Shown: positions 31,818 to 41,965 of the stretch, in pieces | How positions within the stretch are numbered: the stretch's first letter is position 1 | Layout of the letters: each line of letters begins with the position of its first letter | Origin: JBBRYW01 sp038253945 | GTDB lineage: Bacteria; Actinomycetota; Thermoleophilia; Gaiellales; Gaiellaceae | Reading direction: 5' to 3' | DNA length: 49,367 nucleotides | Assembly: GCA_038253945.1 (NCBI GenBank) | Contig: JBBSGR010000018.1 | Location: 1 to 49,367, forward strand | Notes under the pieces: generated by a model | Database searches by the model: none | Told to the model about the DNA's origin: nothing | Seen by the model: the letters and a program-made list of their open reading frames with translations, nothing else | Made by a program: the position numbers and the translations under genes

Positions 31818-32270
31818 GTGCTCGGTCGTCGCGTCGGCGTGCACCGGTCGCTCGTGCTCGGCCTGCTGCTCGTGCTCGTAGGCGCTCTGACGTTCGCATC
31901 CGTCGGTAACGGCTCCGCCCGCAAGCTCGAGATCGCACTCCCGAACTGCGTCGGGAAGCCGGTCGTGCGGCCGAAGAAAGTGATCTTTGCCTGCGCCGAC
32001 GGAGGGTTTCTCGCCTCGGGCCTCGCGTGGACGGGCTGGGGTGAGCGCTTCGCCGCCGCCGACGGAGCGGCGTTCCTGAACGATTGCAAGCCCAGCTGCG
32101 TCCGGGGGACCTTCCACCGCTACCGCGTCGTGCTGCTCGCGAGCGGGCGGCAGCGGTGCCCGAACGGACAGCCCGCCTACCGCAGAATCACGTGGGCCTT
32201 CGTCGGTCGCGCGCCGAGCTCGGCTACAACGGCGCCTTGGCGGGACTTTCCCTGCCGCCCGCTCGGGTGA
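31818..32270 (+). CDS. secreted cysteine-containing protein of unknown function
   Basis: A 150-residue protein with an N-terminal signal or anchor (VHRSLVLGLLLVLVGALTFA) and a small extracytoplasmic domain with Cys in LPNCVGKP, IFACADGG, NDCKPSCVRG, RQRCPNG and DFPCRP, probably disulfide-bonded. No named family recognised. GTG 31818 is 8 nt after the glutaredoxin stop; GTG 31839 is a possible alternative. Confidence 0.6.
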   Translation: MLGRRVGVHRSLVLGLLLVLVGALTFASVGNGSARKLEIALPNCVGKPVVRPKKVIFACADGGFLASGLAWTGWGERFAAADGAAFLNDCKPSCVRGTFHRYRVVLLASGRQRCPNGQPAYRRITWAFVGRAPSSATTAPWRDFPCRPLG

Positions 32271-32359
32271 CGAGCTACCGGAGGAACGCCTTGGCATAGA
32301 CGGCGATGGGGTGATCGAAGGCGTGCAGGCCATTCGCCTGGCCGGACACCCAGCCTCGC

Positions 32360-32365
32360 TAGCAT
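32360..32365 (+). promoter_or_regulatory. -10-like hexamer TAGCAT upstream of the PLP gamma-lyase gene
   Basis: TAGCAT, 8 nt, then ATG 32374; the same hexamer as at purB and no Shine-Dalgarno sequence. Confidence 0.45.
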
Positions 32366-32373
32366 CAACCACG

Positions 32374-33525
32374 ATGGAATTCGAGACGCGCGCTATCCAC
32401 GCCGGCCAAGAGCCCGACCCGACCACCGGCGCGGTGACGACTCCGATCTACCAGACGTCGACGTTCGTCCACGACGGCGTCGGCGTGCACAAGGGATACG
32501 ACTACTCCCGCGCCGCGAACCCGACTCGAACGGCGCTCCAGGTCTGCCTCGCCTCGCTCGAGAGTGCCGAGCACGGCGTCGCGTTCGCCTCCGGCATGGC
32601 CGCCGTCACGACGGTGATGCACCTCGTCAACCCGGGCGAGCGCGTCGTCTCCGTCAACGACGTCTACGGCGGCGTCTACCGGCTCTTCTCGCAGGTCTAT
32701 GCGTCCAAGGGCTACGAGTTCGCGTTCGTCGGCGCCAGCGACCTCAGCGCCAACCTGCGGGAGCACCTGGACGAGCGAACCCGAATCGTCTGGCTCGAGA
32801 CGCCGACGAACCCGCTTCTGAACGTCGTCGACATCAGAGCCGCCGCCGAGGCGGCGCACGAGGTCGGCGCGATCGTCGTCGTCGACAACACGTTCGCCTC
32901 GCCCTACTTGCAACGGCCGCTCGAGCTCGGCGCGGACATCGTCCTCCACTCGACGACGAAGTACCTCGGCGGCCACTCCGACGTCATCGGCGGCTTCGTC
33001 GCGACGAACGACCCGACGATCGCCGAGCGCCTGCTCTTCCTGCAGAAGTCGCTCGGCGCGATTCCCGGTCCCTTCGACTGCTGGCTCGTGCTGCGCGGCG
33101 TCAAGACGCTCGCCGTCCGCATGCGGGCCCACTGCGGAAGCGCCCGCCGGATCGCCGAGTTCCTCGACGCGCACCCGGCAGTCGACCGCGTGCTCTACCC
33201 CGGGCTTCCGAGCCACCCCGGCCACGAGATCGCGGCCCGGCAGATGAATGACTTCGGCGGGATGATCTCGTTCCTGGCGGCATCGGAGGAGGAGGCGGTC
33301 GCGGTCTGCGCGCGCACTGCGATCTGGAAGCTCGCCGAGAGCCTCGGCGGCGTCGAGAGCCTGATCGAGCACCCGGCCCGTATGACGCATGCTTCCACCG
33401 CGGACGCTCCCTTCGCCGCGCCGCGCAACCTCGTGCGCCTCTCGGTCGGCCTCGAGTCCACCGACGACCTGATCGCGGATCTCGAAGCCGCCTTCGTTCG
33501 GTCGCCGGCGGCGGCGCGCGCATGA
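32374..33525 (+). CDS. cystathionine gamma-synthase / gamma-lyase (Cys/Met metabolism PLP enzyme)
   Basis: A 383-residue fold-type I PLP enzyme: ETRAIHAGQEPDPTTGAVTT, YDYSRAANPTRTALQ, FASGMAAVTTVMHL, WLETPTNPLLN, DNTFASPYLQRPLELGADIV, the PLP lysine K196 in HSTTKYLGGHSD, and SLGGVESLIEHPARMTHAS. Sequence alone does not separate synthase (metB) from lyase (mccB). The CBS gene in the same window favours lyase activity completing reverse transsulfuration to cysteine. Confidence 0.9.
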   Translation: MEFETRAIHAGQEPDPTTGAVTTPIYQTSTFVHDGVGVHKGYDYSRAANPTRTALQVCLASLESAEHGVAFASGMAAVTTVMHLVNPGERVVSVNDVYGGVYRLFSQVYASKGYEFAFVGASDLSANLREHLDERTRIVWLETPTNPLLNVVDIRAAAEAAHEVGAIVVVDNTFASPYLQRPLELGADIVLHSTTKYLGGHSDVIGGFVATNDPTIAERLLFLQKSLGAIPGPFDCWLVLRGVKTLAVRMRAHCGSARRIAEFLDAHPAVDRVLYPGLPSHPGHEIAARQMNDFGGMISFLAASEEEAVAVCARTAIWKLAESLGGVESLIEHPARMTHASTADAPFAAPRNLVRLSVGLESTDDLIADLEAAFVRSPAAARA

Positions 33526-33529
33526 GGGA

Positions 33530-33850
33530 CTAGACGCGGCGAGCCCGTACGGCCGTCCCGTACGCGCAGATCTCCGTCCACGTATCGCCCATCTCGGAGG
33601 TGTCGAAGCGCATGGCGACGATGGCGTTCGCGCCCTTGGCCTCGGCCTCCTCGACCATGCGGTCGATCACCTGCTGCCGGCTCTCCACGAGCGCCTTCGT
33701 CATCCCCTTCAACTCGCCGCCGATCAGGGACTTCAGCCCGGCTCCGAGTTGTGAGCCGATGTTCCTGGCTCGGACGGTGAGCCCGAAGACCTCGCCGTAG
33801 ACCTCCTCGATCTCGTGTCCCGCGATCTCGTTCGTCGTCGTGATGAGCAT
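33530..33850 (-). CDS. YbjQ/UPF0145 family protein
   Basis: A 106-residue protein of the YbjQ family: NEIAGHEIEEVYGEVFGLTV, RARNIGSQLGAGLKSLIGGE, GANAIVAMRFDTSEMGD and EICAYGTAV. Structures in the family are pentameric; a heavy-metal-binding role has been suggested but not shown. ATG 33850 has a GGGAGGAA site. It is divergent from the MBL gene. Confidence 0.88.
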   Translation of the reverse strand: MLITTTNEIAGHEIEEVYGEVFGLTVRARNIGSQLGAGLKSLIGGELKGMTKALVESRQQVIDRMVEEAEAKGANAIVAMRFDTSEMGDTWTEICAYGTAVRARRV

Positions 33851-33870
33851 GGGGGTTCCTCCCTGGCTGA

Positions 33871-33876
33871 CAGAAT
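33871..33876 (+). promoter_or_regulatory. -10-like hexamer CAGAAT, leaderless start of the MBL gene
   Basis: CAGAAT, 7 nt, then GTG 33884. It lies in a 33-base divergent gap and overlaps the upstream leader of the YbjQ gene. Confidence 0.4.
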
Positions 33877-33883
33877 CGAAGCC

Positions 33884-34738
33884 GTGACGCTAGCTCCGAT
33901 CGACCTCCGACACCAGGGAGCAAAGCGCGTGATCGGCGTCTACCTCGTGGAGACGAGCGATGGGCTTGCGCTCTTCGACTGCGGCCCGGCGACGTGCGTC
34001 GGCGCCCTCGTGCGAGGCCTGACCGAGCGGGGGCTCGCCCTCGCCGACATCGGGCACCTCCTGCTCAGCCACATCCACCTCGACCACGCCGGCGCGGCCG
34101 GCACTCTCGTCCGCCGGCACCCCGCCCTGCAGGTCCACGTGTCGGAGATCGGGGCGCCGCACCTGGTGGATCCGAGCAGGCTCGAGCGAAGCGCCCGCCG
34201 CCTCTACGGAGAGGCCTTCGACACGCTCTGGGGCGAGCTGGCGCCCGTGCCCGAGGCGAACGTGCGCGTGGTCGGCGAGAGCGTCCTCGGCCTCGCCTGC
34301 TTCCCCACCCGCGGGCACGCCGAGCATCACGTCTCCTACCTCGGCGGCGACGGGACGCTGTACGCCGGCGACGCGGCAGGGGTGCGCATCCTGCCGGCAC
34401 ATGACGTCCTGCCGGCCTCGCCTCCGCCGGAGGTCGACCTGGAAGCCTGGAACGCGACGCTCGACGAGCTCGAGCGGCGGGCGCCCGAGCGCCTTGCGCT
34501 GATCCACTTCGGCGTCGCGGAGGACCCGCGCGACCACCTCGAGCGGATGCGCCGGAACCTCGCGCTGTGGGCGGAACGCGTCCGCGACGGTGCAAGCGAG
34601 GACGAGTTCGTCGAGGCGTGCCGCCACGACCTGGCCGCCGCCGAGGGGGAGGCTTCCAGGCTGTACGAGCGGGCGGCACCCCTGTGGCAGTCGTACGCCG
34701 GGCTCCAGCGCTACTGGCGCAAACGGCGAGCGTCGTGA
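33884..34738 (+). CDS. MBL-fold metallohydrolase
   Basis: A 284-residue metallo-beta-lactamase-fold hydrolase. Metal motif HIHLDHAG in LLLSHIHLDHAGAAGTL, a further His in PTRGHAEHHVSYL, Asp in LYAGDAAGVRI, and His in LALIHFGVAED. A helical C-terminal region follows. Similar to glyoxalase-II-like or quorum-lactonase-like hydrolases; the substrate is unknown. GTG 33884 supported by leaderless spacing; the end overlaps the next gene as GTGA. Confidence 0.88.
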   Translation: MTLAPIDLRHQGAKRVIGVYLVETSDGLALFDCGPATCVGALVRGLTERGLALADIGHLLLSHIHLDHAGAAGTLVRRHPALQVHVSEIGAPHLVDPSRLERSARRLYGEAFDTLWGELAPVPEANVRVVGESVLGLACFPTRGHAEHHVSYLGGDGTLYAGDAAGVRILPAHDVLPASPPPEVDLEAWNATLDELERRAPERLALIHFGVAEDPRDHLERMRRNLALWAERVRDGASEDEFVEACRHDLAAAEGEASRLYERAAPLWQSYAGLQRYWRKRRAS

Positions 34739-35532
34739 CTCAGTACGGCTGGGCGCACGCGCCGGCCGAGGTTCGCGCCCAGGTCGACCGGCTCGCACGC
34801 GGGCTGAGCGAGATCTTCGGAGCCGACCTCGTGGGCGTGTACCTCCACGGCTCGCTGGTTTTCGGCTGCTTCAACCCCGAGCGCAGCGACGTCGACCTGC
34901 TCGCGGTGACGCGACGGCGAGCTACCGCGCCGCGGCGGGATCGACTGGCCCGCCTGCTGCTGCGGTGCTCGGGCCCGAAGGCCTGGCCGCGCGAGCCCCC
35001 GTATCCAGTCGAGATCAGCGTCGTGACCGAGGCCGATCTGGAGCCGTGGGCTCACCCGACGCCGTTCGACTTCCACTACAGCGAGAACCGGCGTGCTGCC
35101 CTGGAACGAGAGCCAGCCGAGTGGGAGGTCGCCTGCGGGCGCGGCGAGGACGCAGACCTCGCCGCGCACCTCACCGTGATCCGCCGTGCCGGGGTCGTCC
35201 TCGAAGGCGCGCCGATCGCCGCCACCATTCCGGACGTTCCACACCGTGACTACGCCGACTCGCTGCTGCGCGATCTGGCCTGGTGCCGAGAGATTCCGTG
35301 GAAATTCCACTCCGTCCTCAGCGCCTCCCGGATCTGGGCGACTCTGGCCGGGGGCGCCCTCCACTCCAAGGAGACGGGCGCTCGCTGGGCGCTCGAGCGT
35401 GTGCCCGACGAGGCGCGCCCTCTGATTGCCCGAGCTCTGGCGGTGTACCGGGCCGAGACGGACGACGCAGAGCTGGACGAGGACGCCGCGAACCGCTATG
35501 TCGAGTTGGTGCAGGCGCTGGTGGGCGAGTGA
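34735..35532 (+). CDS. aminoglycoside-adenylyltransferase-like nucleotidyltransferase
   Basis: A 265-residue protein with the Pol-beta-type motif HGSLVFGCFNPERSDVDLLAV (G-S, then D-x-D), and a helical C-terminal domain (KFHSVLSASRIWATLAGGAL, HSKETGARWALERVP) as in ANT(3'')/AadA-like enzymes and DUF4111. It could adenylylate streptomycin or spectinomycin or another hydroxyl substrate; resistance is not shown by sequence alone. Coupled to the MBL gene by GTGA. Confidence 0.82.
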   Translation: MTQYGWAHAPAEVRAQVDRLARGLSEIFGADLVGVYLHGSLVFGCFNPERSDVDLLAVTRRRATAPRRDRLARLLLRCSGPKAWPREPPYPVEISVVTEADLEPWAHPTPFDFHYSENRRAALEREPAEWEVACGRGEDADLAAHLTVIRRAGVVLEGAPIAATIPDVPHRDYADSLLRDLAWCREIPWKFHSVLSASRIWATLAGGALHSKETGARWALERVPDEARPLIARALAVYRAETDDAELDEDAANRYVELVQALVGE

Positions 35533-35601
35533 GGGCTGTGCTCTCGCTCGCCGGCAGCGCGATGGCGCCGATCGCGTGCGGAATCTGCGCCGGCGAGAGT
35601 C

Positions 35602-36648
35602 TCAGCCGGAGGCGGCGATCGCCGCTTCGTAGGCGGCGACGTAGTCGCTGACCATCCGCTCGGCGGAGAAGCTCTCCTCCACGTAGCGGCGACATTCGAG
35701 CGGATCCAGCTTGTCGGCTCGCTCGAGCGCGGCCGGCATGTCTCGGTAGCTGTCGACCACGATCCCGCTGCGTCCGTCCACGATTACCTCGGGCACCGCC
35801 CCGTGGCGCGTCGCGATCACCGGAGTACCGCACGCCATCGACTCGATCATGACCAGCCCGAACGGCTCTTCCCACTCGATCGGGAACAGCGTCGCGCGCG
35901 CGTCCTGCAGCAACTCGACCTTCTCGCCGTGCGTGACCTCGCCCAGGTACTCGCGGCCGTCACGAAGGTGCGGCTCGACGTACTCGCGGAAGTACTCCTG
36001 CTCCTGCGGCTCCTGCATCTTTCCTGCGAGCTTGAGCGGGAGTCCGAGCTCGGTCGCGACCGCGACCGCGCGGTGAGCTCCTTTGTCGGGGCTGAAGCGG
36101 CCGAGGAAGAGGAGGTAATCGCCCCGGTGGGGCTTGCACGGGTAGAGCGAGAGCTCGAGCGCGTTCGGGCAATTGGCGATCCAGGGGAACTCCTCGTACT
36201 GCTTGCGCTGGTTCATCGACACCGAGATCAACCGAAGACGCGGCGCGACGCGCACGACCTCGGCGTAGACCTCGCCGGGCTCTCCCTCGAGCGGGCCGTG
36301 AACCGTGTGGACGACGGGCGTCGAGACGAGCCCCGAGAGGGCCGCGGCGAGCAGGCCCGAGTGGTCGTTGATGATGTCGAACTCTCCCGCCAGGCCATAG
36401 CAAGAGAGCGCGTGGCGCAGATCCCAGAAGGTGCGCCCGATCCACTCGCTCGGCGCGCGCGGGAAGATCGCGGCGAGCTTCCCCTTCGTGTGCGAGTCGC
36501 CCGAGGCGAAGAGCGTAACCTCGTGGCCCGCGTCGACGAGCCCGTCGGCGAGCAGGGAGACCACCCACTCGATTCCGCCGTAGCCGCTCGGCGGAACGGC
36601 GAACCAGGGCGGGCTCAGGATCGCGACGCGAAGCGCCTTCCGGCTCAC
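35602..36648 (-). CDS. family 4 glycosyltransferase
   Basis: A 348-residue GT-B glycosyltransferase. N-domain: RVAILSPPWFAVPPSGYGGI and VVHTVHGPLEGE; C-domain: YLLFLGRFSPDKGAHRAVAV and the donor-site EEPFGLVMIESMACGTPVIA with its E-x7-E pattern. The acceptor and sugar donor are unknown. It starts at GTG 36648 in a GTGA overlap with the SDR gene upstream, so the two are co-translated. Confidence 0.9.
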   Translation of the reverse strand: MSRKALRVAILSPPWFAVPPSGYGGIEWVVSLLADGLVDAGHEVTLFASGDSHTKGKLAAIFPRAPSEWIGRTFWDLRHALSCYGLAGEFDIINDHSGLLAAALSGLVSTPVVHTVHGPLEGEPGEVYAEVVRVAPRLRLISVSMNQRKQYEEFPWIANCPNALELSLYPCKPHRGDYLLFLGRFSPDKGAHRAVAVATELGLPLKLAGKMQEPQEQEYFREYVEPHLRDGREYLGEVTHGEKVELLQDARATLFPIEWEEPFGLVMIESMACGTPVIATRHGAVPEVIVDGRSGIVVDSYRDMPAALERADKLDPLECRRYVEESFSAERMVSDYVAAYEAAIAASG

Positions 36649-37397
36649 TGGGAGCGGCCCGGACGCAGGATTCTCCCGCCGCTCGACTGCGTGAGCGCCT
36701 TCACCACGATCTCGTCGACGTTGACATGCCGTGGCCGCGTGACGGCGAAGACGATGCAGTCGGCGATGTCCTCCGGCGTCAGCGGATCGACGTCCGAGTA
36801 CACCTGAGCCGCCTTCTCCTCGTCGCCACGGAAGCGGACGAGCGAGAACTCCGACTCGACCAGGCCGGCGTCGACCGTCGTAATCCGGATCGGCCGGCCG
36901 AGCAGATCCTCGCGCAACGCGTACGTGAAGCCGCGCACGGCGAACTTCGACGTCACGTAGACGGCGCCGTTCTCGTAGGCCTGCCGTCCCGCGACCGAGC
37001 CGATATTGACGATGTGACCGCCGTCGCGGACGTGCGGGAGGCAGAGCCTCGTCATCCGCAGGAGCGCGTGGACGTTCGTCTCGAGCACGGTCTCCTCGTC
37101 ATCCTCACTGCTCTCCGTGAAGGATTCGCGGCCGAGCGCGAGGCCTGCCGCGTTCACGAGGATGTCGAGGTCGCCGAGCTCCGAGACGGCGCGCTCGACG
37201 AATCTCGCGCAGCTCGCCGGTTCGAGCACGTCGAGCCCGATCGGCACGTAGCCCTCGCCGAGCTGCTCCAGGCGCTCGACGCGGCGGGCCCCGACAGCGA
37301 CCCGCGCTCCCTCGGCGGCGAGCGAGCGGGCGGTCGCGGCGCCGATGCCGCTCGACGCGCCGGTCACGATCGCCGTCTTCCCGCTCAGAGCGCCCAC
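36645..37397 (-). CDS. short-chain dehydrogenase/reductase
   Basis: A 250-residue classical SDR: LSGKTAIVTGASSGIGAATA (cofactor loop TGxxxGIG), DILVNAAGLALG, and the catalytic Tyr-Lys in VYVTSKFAVRG with Ser in NIGSVAG. An arginine-rich stretch after the second strand (GARRVERLE) suggests NADP(H). Resembles YdfG/serine dehydrogenase-like enzymes (LETNVHALLRMTR, PGLVESEFS-like DAGLVESEFS). GTG 37397 supported by TAACGT 8 nt upstream. Confidence 0.9.
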   Translation of the reverse strand: MGALSGKTAIVTGASSGIGAATARSLAAEGARVAVGARRVERLEQLGEGYVPIGLDVLEPASCARFVERAVSELGDLDILVNAAGLALGRESFTESSEDDEETVLETNVHALLRMTRLCLPHVRDGGHIVNIGSVAGRQAYENGAVYVTSKFAVRGFTYALREDLLGRPIRITTVDAGLVESEFSLVRFRGDEEKAAQVYSDVDPLTPEDIADCIVFAVTRPRHVNVDEIVVKALTQSSGGRILRPGRSQ

Positions 37398-37405
37398 GGC
37401 GCGGA

Positions 37406-37411
37406 ACGTTA
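37406..37411 (-). promoter_or_regulatory. -10-like hexamer TAACGT, leaderless start of the SDR gene
   Basis: On the minus strand TAACGT, 8 nt, then GTG 37397; no Shine-Dalgarno sequence. Confidence 0.4.
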
Positions 37412-37440
37412 GCCGCGACGCGGCGGGTGTACGAAGCCTG

Positions 37441-37470
37441 TTGCCGAAAGGCCCTTGCCGAGCGTATGCT
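37441..37470 (+). promoter_or_regulatory. promoter of the sugar ABC operon
   Basis: TTGCCG (37441-37446), 18-nt spacer, TATGCT (37465-37470). The resulting leader of about 30 nt contains AAGGAGGG before GTG 37506. Divergent from the SDR promoter. Confidence 0.5.
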
Positions 37471-37505
37471 TCGCGCGCCGAATAGGGGAAGGAGGGAAGC
37501 AGGCT

Positions 37506-38726
<1,221 letters not shown>

Positions 38727-38736
38727 GAGGGGAAAG

Positions 38737-40032
38737 ATGACGAAGCGCCGGTTAGGCGTTCTCGCCGCGGTCGCCGTTCTGGTGGCGGCGATCGCAGCAA
38801 CAGTAAGCCCGGGAGGCAGCGCGAAAACCACAGCGCCGGCCGCGGGCTCGGTCAGCATTCTGTCGCTCTGGGGAGGCAGCGAGAAGGACGCCTTCCTGAA
38901 GGTGACCGCGGCCTTCACGAAGAAGACGGGCGTCAAGGTCAACTACGAGACGAACCGCAACTACGAGCCGGCTCTCCGGACGAAGCTGGCGGCGGGGAAC
39001 CCACCGGACATCGCGATCATCCCGAGCCCGGCGATCCTGCTCAGCTTCGCGAAGCAGGGTGCGCTCAAGGACGCCGGCGCACTCGGCCTTTCGTCGTCGT
39101 ACTTGAAAGCCCGCTTCGACCCGGGCCTGACGCAGCTCGTCACCTACAAGGGGAAGGTGTACGGCGTGCCGGCGAAGGGCAACTCGAAGAGCCTCGTCTG
39201 GTACAGGCCGCAGGAGTTCAAGAAGTACAAGATCACCCCGGCGAAGACCTTCACGCAACTGCTCGGGATCTCGAAGAAGTTCGACTCCAAGGGCAAGACG
39301 CCGTGGGCCGTCGGCGCGGGCGACGGCTGGCCGCTCACCGACTGGTTCGAGGACATCTATATTCGATCGGCCGGGCCGGTCAAGTACCAGAGCCTGTTCA
39401 CGGGCAAGACGAAGTTCACCGACCCGTCCGTCGTGAAGGCAATGAATCTGTACACCACGATCCTGAGCGACAAGTACGTCGGCGGTCTCGAGAACGCCCT
39501 CGGCACGAAGTTCGTCGACGGGATCGGCAAGGTGTTCGGGACGAAGCCGAGCGCGGAGATGTACGTGGAAGGCGGCTTTGTCGGCGGCATCGCGACACAG
39601 CAGACCAACACGAAGCTGAAGCCGAACAGGGACATCAAGTTCTTCCCGTTCCCGACGATCAACCCGAAGTACGGGAGCCCGGTCGTCTTCGGGGGCGACT
39701 ACGTCGTCGCGTTCAAGGACTCCGCCGAGGTGAAGCAGTTCGTCAAGTACGTCACCTCCGCGGCCGGCGGCAAGGTCTGGGTCTCGACTGGCGCCGTCAC
39801 CTCGCCGAACAGGACAGTGCCGCTAAGTGCGTACAAGAGCCCGCTCGTCAAGGCCGAGGCGCTGCAGATCCAGAAGACGAAGGCCATTCGCTACGACGGC
39901 TCCGACCTGCTCCCGAGCACGCTCGGCGCCGACTGGCAGTCGGCCCTCCAGAAGATCTTCAAGACCCCGGGCGACACGAAGAAGATCCTGGCCGACTTCC
40001 AGAAGAAGGCCGACAGGGAGTTCAAGAAGTAA
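38737..40032 (+). CDS. extracellular sugar-binding protein of the ABC importer
   Basis: A 431-residue family 1 solute-binding protein: signal-like N-terminus (MTKRRLGVLAAVAVLVAAIA), then VSILSLWGGSEKDAFLKVTA, AAGNPPDIAIIPSPA, YGVPAKGNSKSLVWYRP, PWAVGAGDGWPLTDWFEDI and YVEGGFVGGIATQ. There is no lipobox cysteine, so it is either released or held by an uncleaved N-terminal anchor. AGGAGGGGAAAG precedes the ATG. A terminator follows, probably lowering expression of the permease genes relative to this one. Confidence 0.92.
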   Translation: MTKRRLGVLAAVAVLVAAIAATVSPGGSAKTTAPAAGSVSILSLWGGSEKDAFLKVTAAFTKKTGVKVNYETNRNYEPALRTKLAAGNPPDIAIIPSPAILLSFAKQGALKDAGALGLSSSYLKARFDPGLTQLVTYKGKVYGVPAKGNSKSLVWYRPQEFKKYKITPAKTFTQLLGISKKFDSKGKTPWAVGAGDGWPLTDWFEDIYIRSAGPVKYQSLFTGKTKFTDPSVVKAMNLYTTILSDKYVGGLENALGTKFVDGIGKVFGTKPSAEMYVEGGFVGGIATQQTNTKLKPNRDIKFFPFPTINPKYGSPVVFGGDYVVAFKDSAEVKQFVKYVTSAAGGKVWVSTGAVTSPNRTVPLSAYKSPLVKAEALQIQKTKAIRYDGSDLLPSTLGADWQSALQKIFKTPGDTKKILADFQKKADREFKK

Positions 40033-40042
40033 CAGGGATCGC

Positions 40043-40080
40043 GGGCGGCGGCGGCCTGGATGGAGCCGCCGCCCCTTTTT
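40043..40080 (+). terminator. intrinsic terminator between binding protein and permease genes
   Basis: GGGCGGCGGC (40043-40052) pairs with GCCGCCGCCC (40065-40074), loop of 12 nt, followed by CTTTTT. Placed inside the operon, it would let most transcripts end after the binding protein. Confidence 0.8.
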
Positions 40081-40098
40081 CCGAGGCATGGAGAGGGC

Positions 40099-41067
40099 AT
40101 GAGCTCACAGCCAGTTGCAGGGACGATGCCCAAGCGGTCGCCGGGGCAGCCGCGCGGTGTCGGCAGCGAGCAGTCCGGGAAGGACACGCTGCAGGGCCTC
40201 CTGTTCATCTCGCCGGCGCTCGCGCTGCTCGCGACGATGATCATCTACCCCATGATCTCGACGATCAGGGTCAGCTTCTCGCAGGGGCTCGGGCTGGTGT
40301 ACGACGGCTGGATCGGCCTGGCGAACTACAAGGAGCTCCTGAGCCAGGATCCGGACTTCCTCGACCGCAGCCACTTCCCGCCCTCCGGGGCCCTCGCGAA
40401 CAACGTCCGCTGGGTCGTCGTCTACATCACGCTTTCGCTTGTCCTCGGACTCGGGCTCGCCGTGCTCACGACGCGCGTTCGGTACGAGTCGATGATGAAG
40501 GCGATCATCTTCGTGCCGATGGCGATTGCCGCGACCGCTGTCGGGCTGATCTGGCTTTTCGTCTACAGCCCCGATCCGAACATCGGCGTGCTGAACGCGA
40601 TCATGCACGGGTGGTTGGGGATCAAACCGATCTCCTGGCTGGGTCGGGAGAGCACCGTCAATTACGCGATCATCATGAGCTACGTCTGGGCGTCGACCGG
40701 CTTCGTGATGGTCGTGCTGTCGGCGGCGATCAAGGGCATCCCGCAGGAGGTGATCGAGGCCGCGCGCACCGACGGGGCGAACGAGTGGGCGATCTTCCGG
40801 CGCGTGCAACTGCCGCTCCTCAGCCTGCCGATCTCGGTCGTGACCGTCTGGCTCTTCATCAACGTGATCAAGGTTTTCGACATCATCTTCGTGATGACAC
40901 AGGGCGGCCCCGGCACGTCAAGCCGCGTCATCGCCTACACGATGTACACCCAGACGTTCGGCGGCCGGGGCGGCTATGGCGCGGCGGTCGCCGTCTTCAT
41001 GCTGATCCTGATGATCCCATTCATGGCGCTCAACATCCGACGCTTCCGCAGCGAGGCGCTCACATGA
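40099..41067 (+). CDS. sugar ABC transporter permease (MalF-like)
   Basis: A 322-residue inner permease with six predicted membrane helices (first LLFISPALALLATMIIYPMI). The EAA loop that docks on the ATPase is EVIEAARTDGANEWAIFRRV. Ends DIIFVMTQGGPGTSS and a last helix. ATG 40099 with GGAGAGG is preferred over the ATG at 40060 inside the terminator. Confidence 0.92.
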   Translation: MSSQPVAGTMPKRSPGQPRGVGSEQSGKDTLQGLLFISPALALLATMIIYPMISTIRVSFSQGLGLVYDGWIGLANYKELLSQDPDFLDRSHFPPSGALANNVRWVVVYITLSLVLGLGLAVLTTRVRYESMMKAIIFVPMAIAATAVGLIWLFVYSPDPNIGVLNAIMHGWLGIKPISWLGRESTVNYAIIMSYVWASTGFVMVVLSAAIKGIPQEVIEAARTDGANEWAIFRRVQLPLLSLPISVVTVWLFINVIKVFDIIFVMTQGGPGTSSRVIAYTMYTQTFGGRGGYGAAVAVFMLILMIPFMALNIRRFRSEALT

Positions 41068-41074
41068 GGGTTAG

Positions 41075-41965
41075 ATGACCTCGGCTGCCCTCGAGCGACG
41101 GATCGCCGAGCCCCGGACGATGTCGGAGCGGATGTCTGCGTTCCTCGGGCGCGCGCCAGTTCATCTCACGCTCGTCACCATGGCGGTCATCTGGCTGATC
41201 CCGACCGTCGGCCTGGCGGTCACCTCGTTTCGGCACAAGTCGGACATCGCCTCGGATGGCTGGTGGAACGCGATCACGCACCCGAGCCTGACGCTGCACA
41301 ACTACGGAACGGTGATCCACACCGCGGGAATGGGTCGCGCGTTCCTGAACAGCATCATCATCACGCTGCCGGCGACGCTCCTGCCACTGACGGTCGGGGC
41401 GCTCGCCGCGTTCGCGTTCGCGTGGATCCGCTTCCCGTTCCGCGACACGATCTTCCTCGCGATCGTGGCGATCATGGTGGTTCCGCTCCAGGTCTCGTTC
41501 GTCCCGCTCCTCGTCCTCTTCCGGCACCTTCACCTGGGACAGACGTACGGCGGCATCTGGCTCGTGCACACGGCGTTCGGGCTTCCGCTCGCCATCTTCC
41601 TGCTCCGCAACTTCTTCATCACGCTGCCGAAGGACCTGATCGAGGCGGCGAAGATCGACGGCGCCTCGAACGTCGGGATCCTGCGCCGCGTGGTCATCCC
41701 GCTCTCCGTGCCGGCGCTCGCCTCGTACGGCATCTTCCAGTTCCTCTGGGTCTGGAATGACCTCCTGACGGCGCTCGTCTTCATCCAGGATCCCTCCAAG
41801 CGGCCGATGACCGTGAAGATCACCGACCTGCAGTCGACCTATGGAATCGAGTGGCACCTGCTGAGCTCGTCGGCGTTCCTGCTCATGGCCGTGCCGCTGA
41901 TTGTCTTCTTCAGCCTCCAGCGCTACTTCGTGCAGGGGCTGCTCGCGGGTTCCGTCAAGAGCTGA
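41075..41965 (+). CDS. sugar ABC transporter permease (MalG-like)
   Basis: A 296-residue partner permease. Six helices; EAA loop DLIEAAKIDGASNVGILRRV; MVVPLQVSFVPLLVLFRHL and FLLRNFFITLPKDL are typical of MalG. It follows the MalF-like gene by 7 nt and its TGA is within the CTGA overlap with the mannosidase gene. Confidence 0.93.
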   Translation: MTSAALERRIAEPRTMSERMSAFLGRAPVHLTLVTMAVIWLIPTVGLAVTSFRHKSDIASDGWWNAITHPSLTLHNYGTVIHTAGMGRAFLNSIIITLPATLLPLTVGALAAFAFAWIRFPFRDTIFLAIVAIMVVPLQVSFVPLLVLFRHLHLGQTYGGIWLVHTAFGLPLAIFLLRNFFITLPKDLIEAAKIDGASNVGILRRVVIPLSVPALASYGIFQFLWVWNDLLTALVFIQDPSKRPMTVKITDLQSTYGIEWHLLSSSAFLLMAVPLIVFFSLQRYFVQGLLAGSVKS

